Positions 1 through 11,997 of a DNA stretch of 64,000 nt are shown in pieces. The notes beneath the pieces were generated by a model, which had not been told where the DNA came from, did not search any database, and worked only from the letters and a program-made list of their open reading frames with translations. Origin of the DNA: Elymus sibiricus (taxonomy: Eukaryota; Streptophyta; Magnoliopsida; Poales; Poaceae); the NCBI GenBank assembly GCA_039707655.1, contig CM077676.1, positions 235,412,866 through 235,476,865 on the forward strand, given 5' to 3'. The translations under genes were made by a program, and so were the position numbers. Position 1 is the first letter of the stretch, and each line of letters begins with the position of its first letter.

Positions 1-14
1 CAGATTAGAGACGC

Positions 15-349
15 GTGTGCGATACGTGGCATACAGTTGATCCATATGAACTGTTTGTGATGAGCTAGAACAACAAACACGGTCAGCCAGTTCGTGGTGT
101 GTGCGATACATGGCATACAGTTCACTCGGATGAACTGTTTGTGATTACCCAACACAACAGAAACGGTCAGACAGATCAAGGTCTGTGCGATGCACGGCAT
201 GCGGTTCAATCGGATGAACTGTTTGCGATTACCCAACACAACAAAATGGTTCAACTTAACAAGTTGTGTGTGATACGCGGCAAACATGTTAGTAATCCGA
301 AATGTGTGGGAAGACGGATAACAACACAGACGATTTTGGCGAATAAGCC
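15..349. repeat. 84-bp tandem repeat, four copies, subterminal-type motif
   Basis: Copies begin at 15, 99, 183 and 266, so the period is 83-84 bp. Each starts with a GTGTGCGATACG-like core followed by GGCATACAGTT and later a GAACTGTTTGTGAT block. The motif resembles the CACTA subterminal motifs seen again at 17560-18000. An ORF across the array (99-398) is a by-product of the repeat. From 350 to 624 I see only a further degenerate motif near 437 and AT-rich DNA. Confidence 0.7.
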
Positions 350-624
350 GTCTGTGTTATGGGAAAATGGTTGGTGGTTAATAATTATCAGCGATTGATG
401 AATTCATCACTGACGGGTTCTGTAGTTTAGTCCGTGTGTGATATGAACTCTGTCTGCACAACATCTATGCTCTGTCTACAGAACAACAACATTATATACT
501 TATAAGAACATGATTGCATAACCAAATTAAACTTCCAATTACATAACTGACTACAGATAGCATTTGCACATCTAAGTAAACAACTACATGCATAATAAAC
601 TAGGAGAAACGATCATCATATCAA

Positions 625-816
625 CTACTTCTTGTTGTGACGCTTGCCTCCAATGCTCTGCTTGTGGCTCGATCCCTCGTCATCTACAGGAAGGAGGCAC
701 TTCCTCATGTCAACGATCCGCCTATACATCTTGTAGCATGTGTACGCATCCATGGCCGCGTACTTGAGGTGATCTTCATCCAGTATCTGGCGGGGAAGGA
801 GGGCAGGTCTCCTCAC
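625..816 (-). pseudogene. 3'-5' exonuclease (DEDDy, WRN-like) C-terminal fragment
   Basis: The minus-strand reading contains HLKYAAMDAYTCYKMYRRI, which resembles the last motif (Exo III: Y-x3-D in a YAA-DAY context) of WRN-like 3'-5' exonucleases that trim single DNA strands. Only about 60 residues are present, ending in a lysine-rich tail, so the N-terminal catalytic motifs (DxE and the middle Asp) are missing here. The 5' edge at about 816 lies at CCTAGGTGAGG, which could be a splice acceptor or donor; no ATG is present at this point. A captured host-gene piece inside the CACTA-like element is the likeliest explanation. The family call rests on one motif. Confidence 0.4.
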
Positions 817-946
817 CTAGGATGTATGCCCAGCGCCGCCGCTGAAGTAGGTTGGGCGATTTGGCTTCTTGTACTGCCCATTTGAACAGCCACACCGGGT
901 TCGTATACCATTCCGCTGGCATGCGCGTTCTCTCCTCCGCAGTCGA

Positions 947-1300
947 CTACGTGAATATGATCTCTGCCATTAGCACCAGCTCCAAGTCGGCGCGACACTG
1001 CCAGATGCTGACATCCCTCAGCATCTCTGCCCTGGGATCGACTTCCGCCTCCGCCTTGTGCCTCGCCATGCGCAGCTCCTTCGAACATGTCTCCAATCGA
1101 TGTCTCGCTTCCTCGATCCAATTTGCCCTTGCTGCCCACCACCTCCAACGCAGCCCCGGCATGTCCTCTAGCGCCGATCTGTGAGTCCAGAGCAATGGAT
1201 CCCCTTCGATAGATACGTGGGTTTCGCTCAATGGCGACAGTGCCGCGGGCCGTAGAGAGAGGGAAGCCCGCGGGATGCTAGGGTCTAGGGGATTATCCAT
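947..1300 (-). CDS. Hypothetical minus-strand ORF upstream of the exonuclease fragment
   Basis: A minus-strand ATG in a good plant context (GCGCCATGG) at 1300 opens a 117-residue frame rich in Arg, Glu and Ala, with a probable helical stretch (SKELRMARHKAEAEV). The frame continues upstream to an earlier ATG at 1483, but that extension is hydrophobic and low in complexity and looks like 5' leader. The ORF is GC-rich compared with its surroundings. It could be a first exon of the same captured transcript as the exonuclease fragment at 625-816. I recognise no domain. Confidence 0.3.
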   Translation of the reverse strand: MDNPLDPSIPRASLSLRPAALSPLSETHVSIEGDPLLWTHRSALEDMPGLRWRWWAARANWIEEARHRLETCSKELRMARHKAEAEVDPRAEMLRDVSIWQCRADLELVLMAEIIFT

Positions 1301-1739
1301 GGCGCAATCTGATGGGTGAGGCGGGGAGGCGAGCGCGGAAGGCCAGATTTGGGGGCTGCGAGAGGAAAGAGACGATAGAGAGCGAAGATAGGATAGAGAG
1401 CGAAGGAGGAGGAGCGCAACCAAGGTGAACAAGGAGTGGACGAGGCGAAAAAATTGGCCGCGCCAAATTGCCAATGAACACATCCCATTAATTAGGTTAT
1501 TATAATTGCCAATGTGGAATCACTGCCCACTTCCTTATCGTTTTCCTCTTCCACCACGCAAGCATGCAAACATAGTTAAATTTTGGAGGTAGTTGGTTCG
1601 CTCATACGTGGGAGGGGAAAACTAAAAACTAAAAACACTTTTAACGATGAGAAAGACAGTTGGGTAATTGGTGCTAATTAAGAAAGTGCGACTAAAATTC
1701 TTCGAAAAATCTGAATTCTCTTAGGCGCCCTACGGACAT

Positions 1740-1945
1740 GGATGTTTCGTGTGCGATTATGTGTGTGTACAAAAACCTTTGAAAATGCAAACGAGTTGTT
1801 TACGATGGTAGGAGCATCGCACACGATACGTGGTGCGAGTACTCGTGAGTGATGATTTGTAAGTTACACATACGTTTCCTTATGTTAACACGTGTGTGAT
1901 AACACGTGACATCACATACGGTTGTGTGTTGGGAATTGTGTGCTC
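1740..1945. repeat. Second cluster of subterminal-type motifs
   Basis: GTGTGCGAT, CGCACACGATACGTGG, CGTGTGTGAT and CACATACGGTT variants occur in both orientations within about 200 bp, immediately upstream of a TATA-like box and a small ORF. The preceding 1484-1739 is AT-rich and holds no gene I can see. The cluster may mark an internal boundary between two fused or nested CACTA-type elements. Confidence 0.5.
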
Positions 1946-2039
1946 CACTTAGTCTTCCCGCGCTACAGCGATGCCTTCCCGTGCAAGCGCCAGCCATAGG
2001 GGTAAATTGTAAATCCCCAATCCCCAGCTGCTAGCTAGC

Positions 2040-2047
2040 TATAAATA
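2040..2047 (+). promoter_or_regulatory. TATA-like box
   Basis: TATAAATA lies only about 10 bp before the ATG at 2057. That is too close for a normal leader if this ATG is used, so either the box is fortuitous or translation begins at a later ATG. Confidence 0.3.
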
Positions 2048-2056
2048 ACCACAACA

Positions 2057-2380
2057 ATGGCCGGCGGCGTCGACTCACTACTGATCCCCTTGCTAGCTAG
2101 TTACCCACACATACCGGCATACCCGGCCCCAACGGCCGACGACCGGATGGAGTTGGGCGATAGCAGAAGCGAGGCTGCCGGCGTGATGGTCGGCTTTGCG
2201 GTCGACGGCCATGCCGCCGCCTCTCCCGACGATAGCCAGACGAGGCAGGAAATGTGGTATGAGCAAGCCACCAGGTTAGCCAGGGTTGTCCTAAAAGCGG
2301 CTAGGGATCGCCAGCGGGCGATACTGCAGGCTTGGCGCAGAGTGCGGCGGATGGTGCGGGCGGCAGAGCAGGAACCGTGA
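2057..2380 (+). CDS. Hypothetical 107-residue protein
   Basis: The ATG has a strong plant context (ACAACAATGGC). The product starts with a hydrophobic and proline-containing stretch, then an acidic region, and ends with a basic helical segment (LARVVLKAARDRQRAIL followed by WRRVRRMVRAAEQEP). GC content is far above the flanks, which suggests an exon captured from a gene. I recognise no family. It stops at 2380, but related-looking Ala/Arg-rich coding potential continues downstream in other frames. Confidence 0.35.
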   Translation: MAGGVDSLLIPLLASYPHIPAYPAPTADDRMELGDSRSEAAGVMVGFAVDGHAAASPDDSQTRQEMWYEQATRLARVVLKAARDRQRAILQAWRRVRRMVRAAEQEP

Positions 2381-2657
2381 TGATGCAAGGACAACTGCGG
2401 CAGTGGCGGCCGCCGCACGAGGCGCAGACTTATGTCCGAGATGGAGGAGGGCGCAGCACCGGGCGTCGCCGGTGTAGGCCTGGGGGGCAGTGATGGCAGC
2501 CCTGGTGAGGGCCAATGTCTCGTTGGCCGCCAGGGCGATGTACGCACAACGGGCAGTCGCGGCAGCCATGGCAAGAGCTGCGCCCGAGGCAGTACCGGCG
2601 ATCACCGATGTCGAGGCTGCCCCAGCCTCGATCAATCAAGGTGGTTTGTTATATTGA
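2381..2657 (+). pseudogene. Ala-rich continuation of the 2057 ORF, frameshifted
   Basis: After the stop at 2380 the sequence stays GC-rich. A plus-strand frame opening at about 2492 reads as an Ala-rich helical stretch (MAALVRANVSLAARAMYAQR) and ends at about 2657. Composition and helix character match the end of the preceding ORF, so I infer one ancestral coding region broken by a frameshift or an unspliced intron. Several overlapping frames on both strands here are shadows. Confidence 0.25.
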
Positions 2658-2782
2658 TGTAAATTAGGGAGCTAATAATGGTTTGTAAATTACTCCTCGA
2701 ACTAGGCACTAGACCAATTTGAGCATATATATGCTCGATTGATTATTTGTTCATGCATGTCAAATATGTCAATTGTATGGGC

Positions 2783-5700
2783 TGGCAATTTGGACTTGAA
2801 TTACGGTGACTTCATCATTTCGCGTCCAAACTATTTACATGGTGCGCAAGCAACATCAGCCGCTAGATTTGAATTTTTTGCGCATTTTAGGACATGTTTG
2901 ATATACTTAAGCACTTTATAGCATTTACCTGACATTTAGCGCATATAAGTCAAATCCCAGCTACAGCTACACGGGTGTGATGGGAGGGATGTGGATTGTC
3001 GTTCGATCGTGGTGCATCCTATGGTGCACAGGCGCGATCCACGTGGCTGGGGTTCCGGCCAATCAGAATGCATCACACGATAGAGTCATCCCACACGACT
3101 ATCATAAGCAGCGAAAATGAACCATGTGCGATAATAAATCACCAGGATTTCAAGGGAATCCAATTTTCCTTGGTCGTCCGCCCTTGTTTTTTTTCTACGA
3201 TCTACATAGACCCTAGAACGCACCGTGTTCAAATTTGGCACTTTTCCGGGCTAATTTACCATATTTGGGCCATCATTTGCATTTTCTAGGCATTTATGCA
3301 CATAGTTCAAATTGGCACGATATATAGGTGCATGAAAAGGTGCACAATAACAGTATGAAAAATGAAGCTTGTGGTATTACTAAATTTCCATGCCTTTTAC
3401 AAGGGAATGGGGAGAGATTTCGATGATATGTGTCGCAAGAGTCAACCACAAACGTGTCGTTTATTGGTTTTTTGACTCTACAAAATTGAAAAACATGCCT
3501 GAAAAAGATGATACCTGGCATGGTGCCATGGTATGACCTCAACAAAGCATGGTAATTTTTTGAGAGGGTTCGGCTAATGTCGTTGTACACGCTCTTCGTA
3601 AACCGAACCATCACAAAAGGAACTTTTGGTGGTTTCGAGAGGGAAATCACCAAGTTTGAAGGGGAATCCAAAGTTCCTTCGTTGTTTGTTCTTGAGTTTT
3701 TTTCTACAATCAACATACACCCTATAATGCACCGTGCTCAAATTTGGCACTTTTCTGGGCTAATTTACTATATTTGGGCAGTTATGTGCATTTTCTAGGC
3801 ATTAATGCACATAATTCAATTTCACACAATCGGTCCATGAAAAAGTGGACCAAAATGGTTTGGAAAATCATGCCTCAGGTGTTTACTAAATTTGCATGCC
3901 TTTTACAAGGAATGGGGAGAGATTTCAAGGACATGTGTCGGAAGAGTCAACCACAAACGTGTCGTTTTTTGGTTTTTCGACTCTACAAAATTGAAAAACA
4001 TGCCTGAAAAAGATGATACTTGGCATGGTGCCATGGTATGACCTTAGAAAAGCATGGTACTTTTTTGAGAAGGTTCGGCTAATGTCGTTTTACACGCTCT
4101 TCATAAACCGAACCATCACAAAAGGCAGTTTCGTGCCTTCGAGTGGGAAATCACCAAGTTTGAAGGGGAATTCGAACTTCCTTCATCGTTTGTCCTTGAG
4201 TTTTTTTGTACGATCAACAAACACCCTATAATACACCGTGTTCAAATTTGGCAATTTTCTGGGCTAATTTAGTATATTTGGGCAGTTATGTGCATTTTCT
4301 CGGCATTAATGCACATAATTCAACTTCGCACAATCAGTCCAAGGAAAACTTCACAAATTTCTTTTGGAAAATCATGCTTGTGGTATTTACTAAATTTGCA
4401 TGCCTTTCACGAGGAATGGTTGGAGATTTCAAGGACATGTGTCCCAAGAGTCAACCACAAACGTGTCGTTTATTGGTTTTTCAACTCTAGAAAATTGAAA
4501 AACATGCCTGAAAAAGATGATACCTGGCATGGTGCCATGGTATGACCTCAATAAAGCGTGGTAATTTTTCAGAAGGTTCGGCTAACCTAGTTGTACACGC
4601 TCTTCATAAACCGAACCATCACAAAAGGAAGTTTTGGTGGTTTCGAGAGGGAAATCACCAAGTTTGAAGGGGAATCCAAAGTTCCTTCGTCGTTCATCCT
4701 AGAATTTTTTTCTATGATCAACATAGACCCTGTCATGCACCGTGTTCAAATTTGGCACTTTTCTGGTCTAATTTACTATATTTGGGTAGTTATGTGCATT
4801 TTCTAGGCATTAATGCACATAGTTCAACTTCACGCAATCGGTCCATGAAAAAGTGCAAAAAGACGGTATGGAAAATCATGCTTGTGGTGTTTAGTAAATT
4901 TGCATGCCTTTTACGAGGAATGGGGAGAGATTTCAAGGACATGTGTGGCAATTTGGACTTGAATTTACTGTGACTTTATCGTTTCACGTCCAAACTATTT
5001 ACACGGTGCGCAAGCAACATTAGCCGCTAGATTTGAATTTTTTGCGCATTTCAGGACTCGTTTGATATACTTAAGCACTTTATAGCATTTACCTAACATT
5101 TAGCGCATATAAGTCAAATCCCAGCTACAGCTACACGGGTGTGATGGGAGGGATGTGGATTGCCGTTCGATCGCGGTGCATCCTACGGTGCACACGCGCG
5201 ATCCGCGTGGCTGGGGTTCCGGCCAATCAGAACGCATCGCATGATAGAGTCATCCCACCGTCTTTCATAAGCAGCGAAAATGAACCATGTGCGATAATAA
5301 ATCACCAGGATTTCAAGGGAATCCAATTTTCCTTGGTCGTCCACACTTGTTTTTTTTCTTCTACGATCTACATAGACCCTAGAACGCACCGTGTTCAAAT
5401 TTGGCACTTTTTCGGGCTAATTTACCATATTTGGGCCATTATTTGCATTTTCTAGGCATTTATGCAAATCTTTCAAATTGGCATGATATATAGGTGCATG
5501 AAAAGGTGCACAACAACAGTATGAAAAATGAAGCTTGTGTATTACTAAATTTCCATGCCTTTTACAAGCCAATGGGGAGAGATTTCGATGATATGTGCCG
5601 CAAGAATCAACCACAAACATGTCATTTATTGGTTTTTCGACTCTACTAAATTGAAATACATGCCTGAAAAAGATGATACTTGGCATGGTGCCATGGTATG

Positions 5701-8700
5701 ACCTCAACAAAGCGTGGTAGTTTTTTGAGAGCATTCGGCTAATGTCGTTGTACACGCTCTTCGTAAACCAAACCATCGCAAAAGGAAGTTTTGGTGGTTT
5801 CGAGAGGGAAGTCACCAAGTTTGAAGGGGAATCCAAAGTTCCTTCGTTGTTTGTCCTTGAGTTTTTTCTATGATCAACATACACCCTATAATGCACTGTG
5901 TTCAAATTTGGCATTTTTCTGGGCTAATTTACTATATTTGGGCAGTTATGTGCATTTTCTAGGCATTAATGCGCATAATTCAATTTCACACAATCGCTCC
6001 ATGAAAAAGTTCACCAAAATAGTTTGGAAAATCATGATTCTGGTGTTTACTAAATTTGCATGCCTTTTACGAGGAATGGGGAGAGATTTCAAGGACATGT
6101 GTGGCAAGAGTCAACCACAAACATGTCGTTTATTGGTTTTTCAACTCTACAAAATTGAAAAACATGCCTGAAAAAGATGATACTTGGCATGGTGCCATGG
6201 TATGACCTTAGAAAAGTGTCGTACTTTTTTTAGAAGGTTCGGCTAATGTCGTTTTACACGCTCTTCATAAACCAAACCATCACAAAAGGCAGTTTCGTGG
6301 TTTCGAGAGGGAAATCACCAAGTTTGAAGGGGAATTCGAACTTCCTTCGTCATTTGTCCTTGAGTTTTTTTGTACGATCAAAAAACACACTATAATGCAC
6401 CGTGTTCAAATTTGACATTTTTTGGGGCTAATTTAGTATATTTGGGCAGTTATGTGCATTTTCTAGGCATTAATGCACATAATTCAATTTCGCACAATCA
6501 CTCCATGGAAAAATTCACAAGTTCCTTTTGGAAAATCATGCTTGTGGTATTTACTAAATTTGCATGCCTTTTATGAGGAATGGTGGGAGATATCAACGAC
6601 ATGTGTCCCAAGAGTCAACCACAAAAGTGTCGTTTATTGGTTTTTCAACTATAGAAAATTGAAAAACATGCCTGAAAAAGATGATACCCGGCATGGTGCC
6701 ATGGTAGGACCTCAGTAAAGCTTTGTAATTTTTTGAGATGGTTTGGCTAACCTAGTTGTACATGCTCTTCATAAACCGAACCATCACAAAAGGAAGTTTT
6801 GGTGGTTTCGAGAGGGAAATCACCAAGTTTGAAGGGGAATCCAAAGTTCCATCGTCGTTTGTCCTAGAATTTTTTTCTACAATCAACATAGACCCTGTCA
6901 TGCACCGTGTTCAAATTTGGTACTTTTCTGGTCTAATTTACTATATTTGGGCAGTTATGTGCATTTTCTAGGCATTAATGCACATAGTTCAACTTCACAC
7001 AATCGGTCCATGAAAAAGTGCAAAAAGATGGAATGGAAAATCATGCTTGTGGTGTTTAGTAAATTTGCATGCCTTTTACGTGGCATGGGGAGAGATTTCA
7101 AGGACATGTGTGGCAATTTGGACTTGAATTTACTGTGACTTTATCGTTTCACGTCCAAACTATTTACACAGTGCGCAAGCAACATTAGCCACTAGATTTG
7201 AATTTTTTGCGCATTTCAGGACTCGTTTGATATACTTAAGCACTTTATAGCATTTACCTAACATTTAGCGCATATAAGTCAAATCCCAGCTACAGCTACA
7301 CGGGTGTGATGGGAGGGATGTGGATTGCCGTTCGATCGCGGTGAATCCTACGGTGCACACGCGCGATCCGCGTGGCTGGGGTTCCGGCCAATCAGAACGC
7401 ATCGCATGATAGAGTCATCCCACACGGCTTTCATAAGCAGCGAAAATGAACCGTGTGCGATAATAAATCACCAGGATTTCAAGGGAATCCAATTTTCCTT
7501 GGTCGTCCGCCCTTGTTTTTTTTCTTCTACGATCTACATAGACCCTAGAACGCACCGTGTTCAAATTTGGCACTTTTTCGGTCTAATTTACCATATTTGG
7601 GCCATTATTTGCATTTTCTAGGCATTTATGCAAATAATTCAAATTGGCATGATATATAGGTGCATGAAAAGGTGCACAATAACATTATGAAAAATGAAGC
7701 TTGTGGTATTACTAAATTTCCATGCCTTTTACAAGGGAATGGGGAGAGATTTCGATGATATATGCCGCAAGAGTCAACCACAAACGTGTCGTTTATAGCG
7801 ACTCTACAAAACTAAAAAACATGCCTGAAAAAGATGATACTTGGCATGGTGCCATGGTATGACCTCAATAAAGCGTGGTAATTTTTTGACAGCGTTCGGC
7901 TAATGTCGTTGTACACGCTCTTCGTAAACCGAACCATCACAAAAGGAAGTTTTGGTGGTTTCGAGAGGGAAATCACCAAGTTTGAAGGGGAATCCAAAGT
8001 TCCTTCGTTGTTTGTCCTTGAGTTTTTTCTATGATCAACATACACCCTATAATGCACCGTGTTCAAATTTGGCACTTTTCTGGGCTAATTTACTATATTT
8101 GGGCAGTTATGTGCATTTTCTAGGCATTAATGCACATAATTCAATTTCACACAATCGGTCCATGAAAAAGTGCACCAAAACAGTTTGGAAAATCATGCTT
8201 CTGGTGTTTACTAAATTTGCATGCCTTTTACGAGGAATGGTGAGAGATTTCAAGGACATGTGTGGCAATAGTCAACCACAAACGTGTCGTTTATTGGTTT
8301 TTCAACTCTACAAAATTGAAAAACATGCTTGAAAAAGATGATACTTGGCATGGTGCCATGGTACGACCTTATAAAAGTGTCGTACTTTTTTTAGAAGGTT
8401 CGGCTAATGTCGTTTTACACGCTCTTCATAAACCAAACCATCATAAAAGGCAGTTTCGTGGTTTCGAGAGGGAAATCACCAAGTTTGAAGGGGAATTCGA
8501 ACTTCCTTCGTCATTTGTCCTTGAGTTTTTTTGTACGACCAACAAACACGCTATAATGCACCGTGTTCAAATTTGGCATTTTTTGGGCTAATTTAGTATA
8601 TTTGGGCAGTTATGTGCATTTTCTAGGCATTAATGCACATAATTCAATTTCGCACAATCACTCCATGGAAAAATTCACAAATTCCTTTTGGAAAATCATG

Positions 8701-9560
8701 CTTGTGGTAATTACTAAATTTGCATGCCTTTTACGAGGAATGGTGGGAGATTTCAAGGACATGTGTCCCAAGAGTCAACCACAAACGTGTCGTTTATTGG
8801 CTTTTCAACTCTAGAAAATTGAAAAACATGCCTGAAAAAGATGATACCTGGCATGGTGCCATGGTATGACCTCAGTAAAGCATGGTAATTTTTTGAGAAG
8901 GTTCGGCTAACCTAGTTGTACAAGCTCTTCATAAATCGAACCATCACAAAAAGGAAGTTTTGGTGGTTTCGAGAGGGAAATCACTAAGTTTGAAGGGGAA
9001 TCCAAAGTTCCTACGTCGTTTGTCCGAGAATTTTTTTTCTATGATCAACATAGACCCTGTCATGCACTATGTTCAAATTTGTTACTTTTCCGGTCTAATT
9101 TACTATATTTGGGCAGTTATGTGCATTTTCTAGGCATTAATGCACATAATTCAACTTCGCACAATCGGTCCATCAAAAAGTGCAAAAAAAGGGTATGGAA
9201 AATCATGCTTGTGGTGTTTAGTGAATTTGCATGCCTTTTACAAGGAATGGGGAGAGATTTCAAGGACATGTGTGGCAATTTGGACTTGAATTTATTGTGA
9301 ATTTATCGTTTCAGGACTATTAACACGATGCGCAAGCACTATCAGCCGCTAGATTTGAATTTTTTGCGCATTTCAGGACTCGTTTGATATACTAAAGCAC
9401 TTTATAGAAATTACCTGACAATTAGCGCATATAAGTCAAATCCTAGCTATAGCTACATGGGTGTGTTGGGAGGGATGTGGATTGCCGTTCGATCGTGGTG
9501 GATCCTACGGTGCACACGCGCGATCCACGTGGCTGGGGTTCCGGCCAATCAGAACGCAAC
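2783..9560. repeat. Higher-order satellite array: about 2.16-kb units of four subunits of about 505 bp
   Basis: A landmark, TGGCAATTTGGACTTG, recurs at 2783, 4946, 7111 and 9273, giving unit lengths of 2163, 2165 and 2162 bp. Within each unit a second landmark, GTTCAAATTTGGCAC, recurs four times (about 3228, 3739, 4229, 4743; 5393, 5900, 6407, 6908; 7560, 8061, 8566, 9070). Spacing is 490-514 bp inside a unit and about 650 bp across a unit boundary, where a spacer of about 150 bp or more carries CGTTCGATCG and an ACC(A/G)TGTGCGATAATA motif. Corresponding subunits in different units are more alike than neighbours in one unit, which defines a true higher-order repeat. The many short ORFs on both strands are by-products. 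Confidence 0.9.
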
Positions 9561-9685
9561 GCACAATAGGGTTAGTGCACACAGTTCTCATAGGTAATCA
9601 GATCTCGAGTGCTCTAAAAAACCACCGCACTACGTACGGTTGTCCGGCCACTCCGTCCCAAAGCTCTCTCCAAGCGTCATCGTCC

Positions 9686-10075
9686 ATGCCACCGCGCCGC
9701 GTACTAACTGGTAAGGAAGCGATGGCATCCCGGCGCGCCGAGTTCATCGCCGCCTGCGACCGCACACTAACTGGTAAGGAAGCGATGTCATCCCGCCACG
9801 CCGAGTTCATCGCCGCGCGACCACACACCTACGTGCGCGGACTTTGAAGCTGCCATGGCAGAATGGGCGGTGGAGCAAGAGGAGGCCAAAGTCGCACAGA
9901 AGGAGCGGAAAAGGCAGAAAGCAATCAAGAGAAGATAGTCCCGCGCCGCAAGAAAGAAGCGGCCGCACGCGCTGCTGAGGAGAGCCGGGCCGAGATCCAA
10001 GCACGGTGGGCTGCCGCCGACAAGGCCGGGAAGGAGAACGGCAGCGTCTGTGTCTGGCCGGCATGCGAGAAGTAG
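9686..10075 (+). pseudogene. Basic, Ala/Glu-rich protein relic, copy A
   Basis: From ATGCCACCGCGCCGCG the frame encodes two tandem copies of an LTGKEAM-x-SRxAEFIAA module, from a 63-bp DNA duplication. In shifted frames it continues with a charged helical stretch (AMAEWAVEQEEAKVAQKERK, then KEAAARAAEESRAEIQARW) and ends near 10075. At least one frameshift separates the parts, and a TAG (near 9936) interrupts the basic helix. I recognise no family; heptad-like Ala/Glu/Lys content suggests a coiled coil. Copy B at 13961 is nearly identical. Confidence 0.4.
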
Positions 10076-10318
10076 TTAGTGTGTGTGTGTCGCCCATACA
10101 TTTTTTTAATTAATTATGAGCATCTACCAGTACTACTTACTACTTTTTTAGAGAAAATTAGTGCCCGGTCAAAAAAGTTGACTCAACTGAATCATAGCGG
10201 TCCCACCCGCAGCCACCCCGGAGCTCCTTCCTCTCTCATCTCTGCACTACCGGGTGGAGACGAGCTCGCCGGAGCTGTTTTTTAGTACCACCTCGCCGCG
10301 CGGGGCGGACGTGGACAT

Positions 10319-10329
10319 GCTTAAATAGC
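10319..10329 (+). promoter_or_regulatory. Possible TATA-like element before the B3-associated transcript, copy A
   Basis: GCTTAAATAGC follows a GC-rich segment and precedes about 670 bp of leader and the ATG at 11000. The same element recurs in copy B at about 14513-14523. The long distance makes a 5' UTR intron or a different start equally possible. Confidence 0.25.
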
Positions 10330-10999
10330 AGTGCCGGCGGGAGGCAGCAAGCATTTCTCTTGTTGCACAGGTCGATCAATTCTTATTGTGTGAGCGAGTC
10401 AGGTTGACACTTGATTGCATTTCATAAACTTATGATTATGATTGTTCATCGAGTGTCACCTTGGCCTCGTTCATGTACGTTGATAGCCCTACTGCAAGAT
10501 ATTTTTAAATTTGCAGGTTACAACACTACATGCTGATAGATATTTTAATTCTTAGAAGACCACAAAACACACGGTTGTCATGGTGTACCATGTGCATTAC
10601 TAATCCATAAGTCAGTTAGAAAACATCACGCACGTACCATCACGACCACCCGTGAGTGATTTAATTAACTCCACGTGTACAATTTTTTGAATACGGGATC
10701 CGGCAATTTTCTCCTTTCTCGCACACGAGTATATTATACGCTTCGTCTGCGTTGTGTGTTTCGCCCGCGTAAGTTTTGAGTTTCGCAGTGAATTTTTCAA
10801 TAGGCGCGGAATTTCAGAATTTACCCCCCCCCCAAACCCATCCCCAACCATCACATTTCCGCAGTACCCCCCCTCTACGGCAGCTCAAACCGCCGCCGCC
10901 GCAACAACAGCTTCAACCACATCTACGTTCTGCCTAAGCCTCGTCGATCCAGTTAGGTAATCCACCGGTCTCCATCACCGCCACGGCCTGATTGCTTAG

Positions 11000-11997
11000 A
11001 TGGCGCCTGCGAAACATCCTCATGCCTCCAAATCCCCACCCCCTACTCCAGAGCATCACCGCGTAAGAGTAACGATGAAGGTCGAGGATCTGAAGGCGGT
11101 CGATGGTGCGGTGTCCGCTATGCGTGTCGACCCGGAGGAACATCTCGCCTCCGCCACCGCCGACTTGTTGCGGGATCTGGCCCAGATGAAGTGCATGCCC
11201 CAACAACTACCCCTCGTGATTTACCAAGTACGAACTGCCCAGTTCAATTTTACCAATACCAATTGCAATGGCTATGTTTTGTATGTTTGATGTATTAAGC
11301 CTGTTGTAGTAAACACGCCTAACCATTCTTAGCTATTTTCCCTGCCTTTTTATAGACAACTGGGCCACTCTCTGCTCTAGCAGCACTTGCCTTGCGATGT
11401 TTAACTCTGTAAATTTCAATTTCACTAGTAACAGTTTCAATGGATATATTAGGTTGTCTGTACTTAACACATGCCTTGTTTATTTCAGTAATGTACACTG
11501 TGATGTTCAAGTATGAACTGCCCAGTTCAATTTCACCAATACCAGTTAGAAACTTACAATGCCTGACTTAGGTTGCTGTTAAGCCTGTTGTGGCAACCAG
11601 TTCTATCCATTTTTTAATCTGTCCCTTTACTACTATGCTACTCTTCGCAATGAAGATATCACTACAGATGCTGTGGTTTTATTACCATTTTCTATTTTTG
11701 GTGGATGTCAACCATGTTGTAGTTAACATGCCTTTCCATGTACTTACACAGGGCCACAATGGGAAATATTGTTGTTTACCGTCGAGGTTAGTTCCATCCC
11801 AATGTCTTATAGTACTTTACATCATTTCTGCAATTGCATATTAGCTTGTAGCATTTACTTGCTTCTTGTAGGTACACATGTCAGCGGCACTGATCCACGC
11901 TTTAACCCGGAGGAACACCTCGCCTCCACCGCTGCCGACTTGGGGCGAGCTCTGGCCCAGATGAAGTGCCCCACCAACTACTCCTTGGATTTACCAA
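11000..11997 (+). pseudogene. B3-associated transcript, exons 1-2, copy A (lacks the B3 exons)
   Basis: Exon 1 (11000-11227) begins at an ATG and encodes a Pro/Ser-rich start (MAPAKHPHASKSPPPTPEHH) followed by a helical module with EEHLASATADLLRDLAQMKC. Exon 2 (11872-11997, bounded by TTGTAG and GTAGG) encodes a second copy of that module (EEHLASTAADLGRALAQMKC). The two exons share this module, so it was duplicated with its intron. Exon 1 ends in phase 0 and exon 2 opens in phase 1, and a one-base length difference near the exon ends explains the mismatch. The transcript cannot be joined in one frame as it stands. Copy A is cut off in intron 2 by the duplication join. Confidence 0.45.

Noticed and set aside
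2101..2639. Minus-strand ORFs overlapping the 2057 ORF
   Set aside because: They are shadows of GC-rich plus-strand sequence; the plus ATG has the better context.
3294..9300. Many ORFs of 70-165 codons on both strands in the satellite array
   Set aside because: They recur with the 505-bp subunit, appear in several frames and both strands, start from arbitrary codons and match no domain. They are by-products of the repeat.
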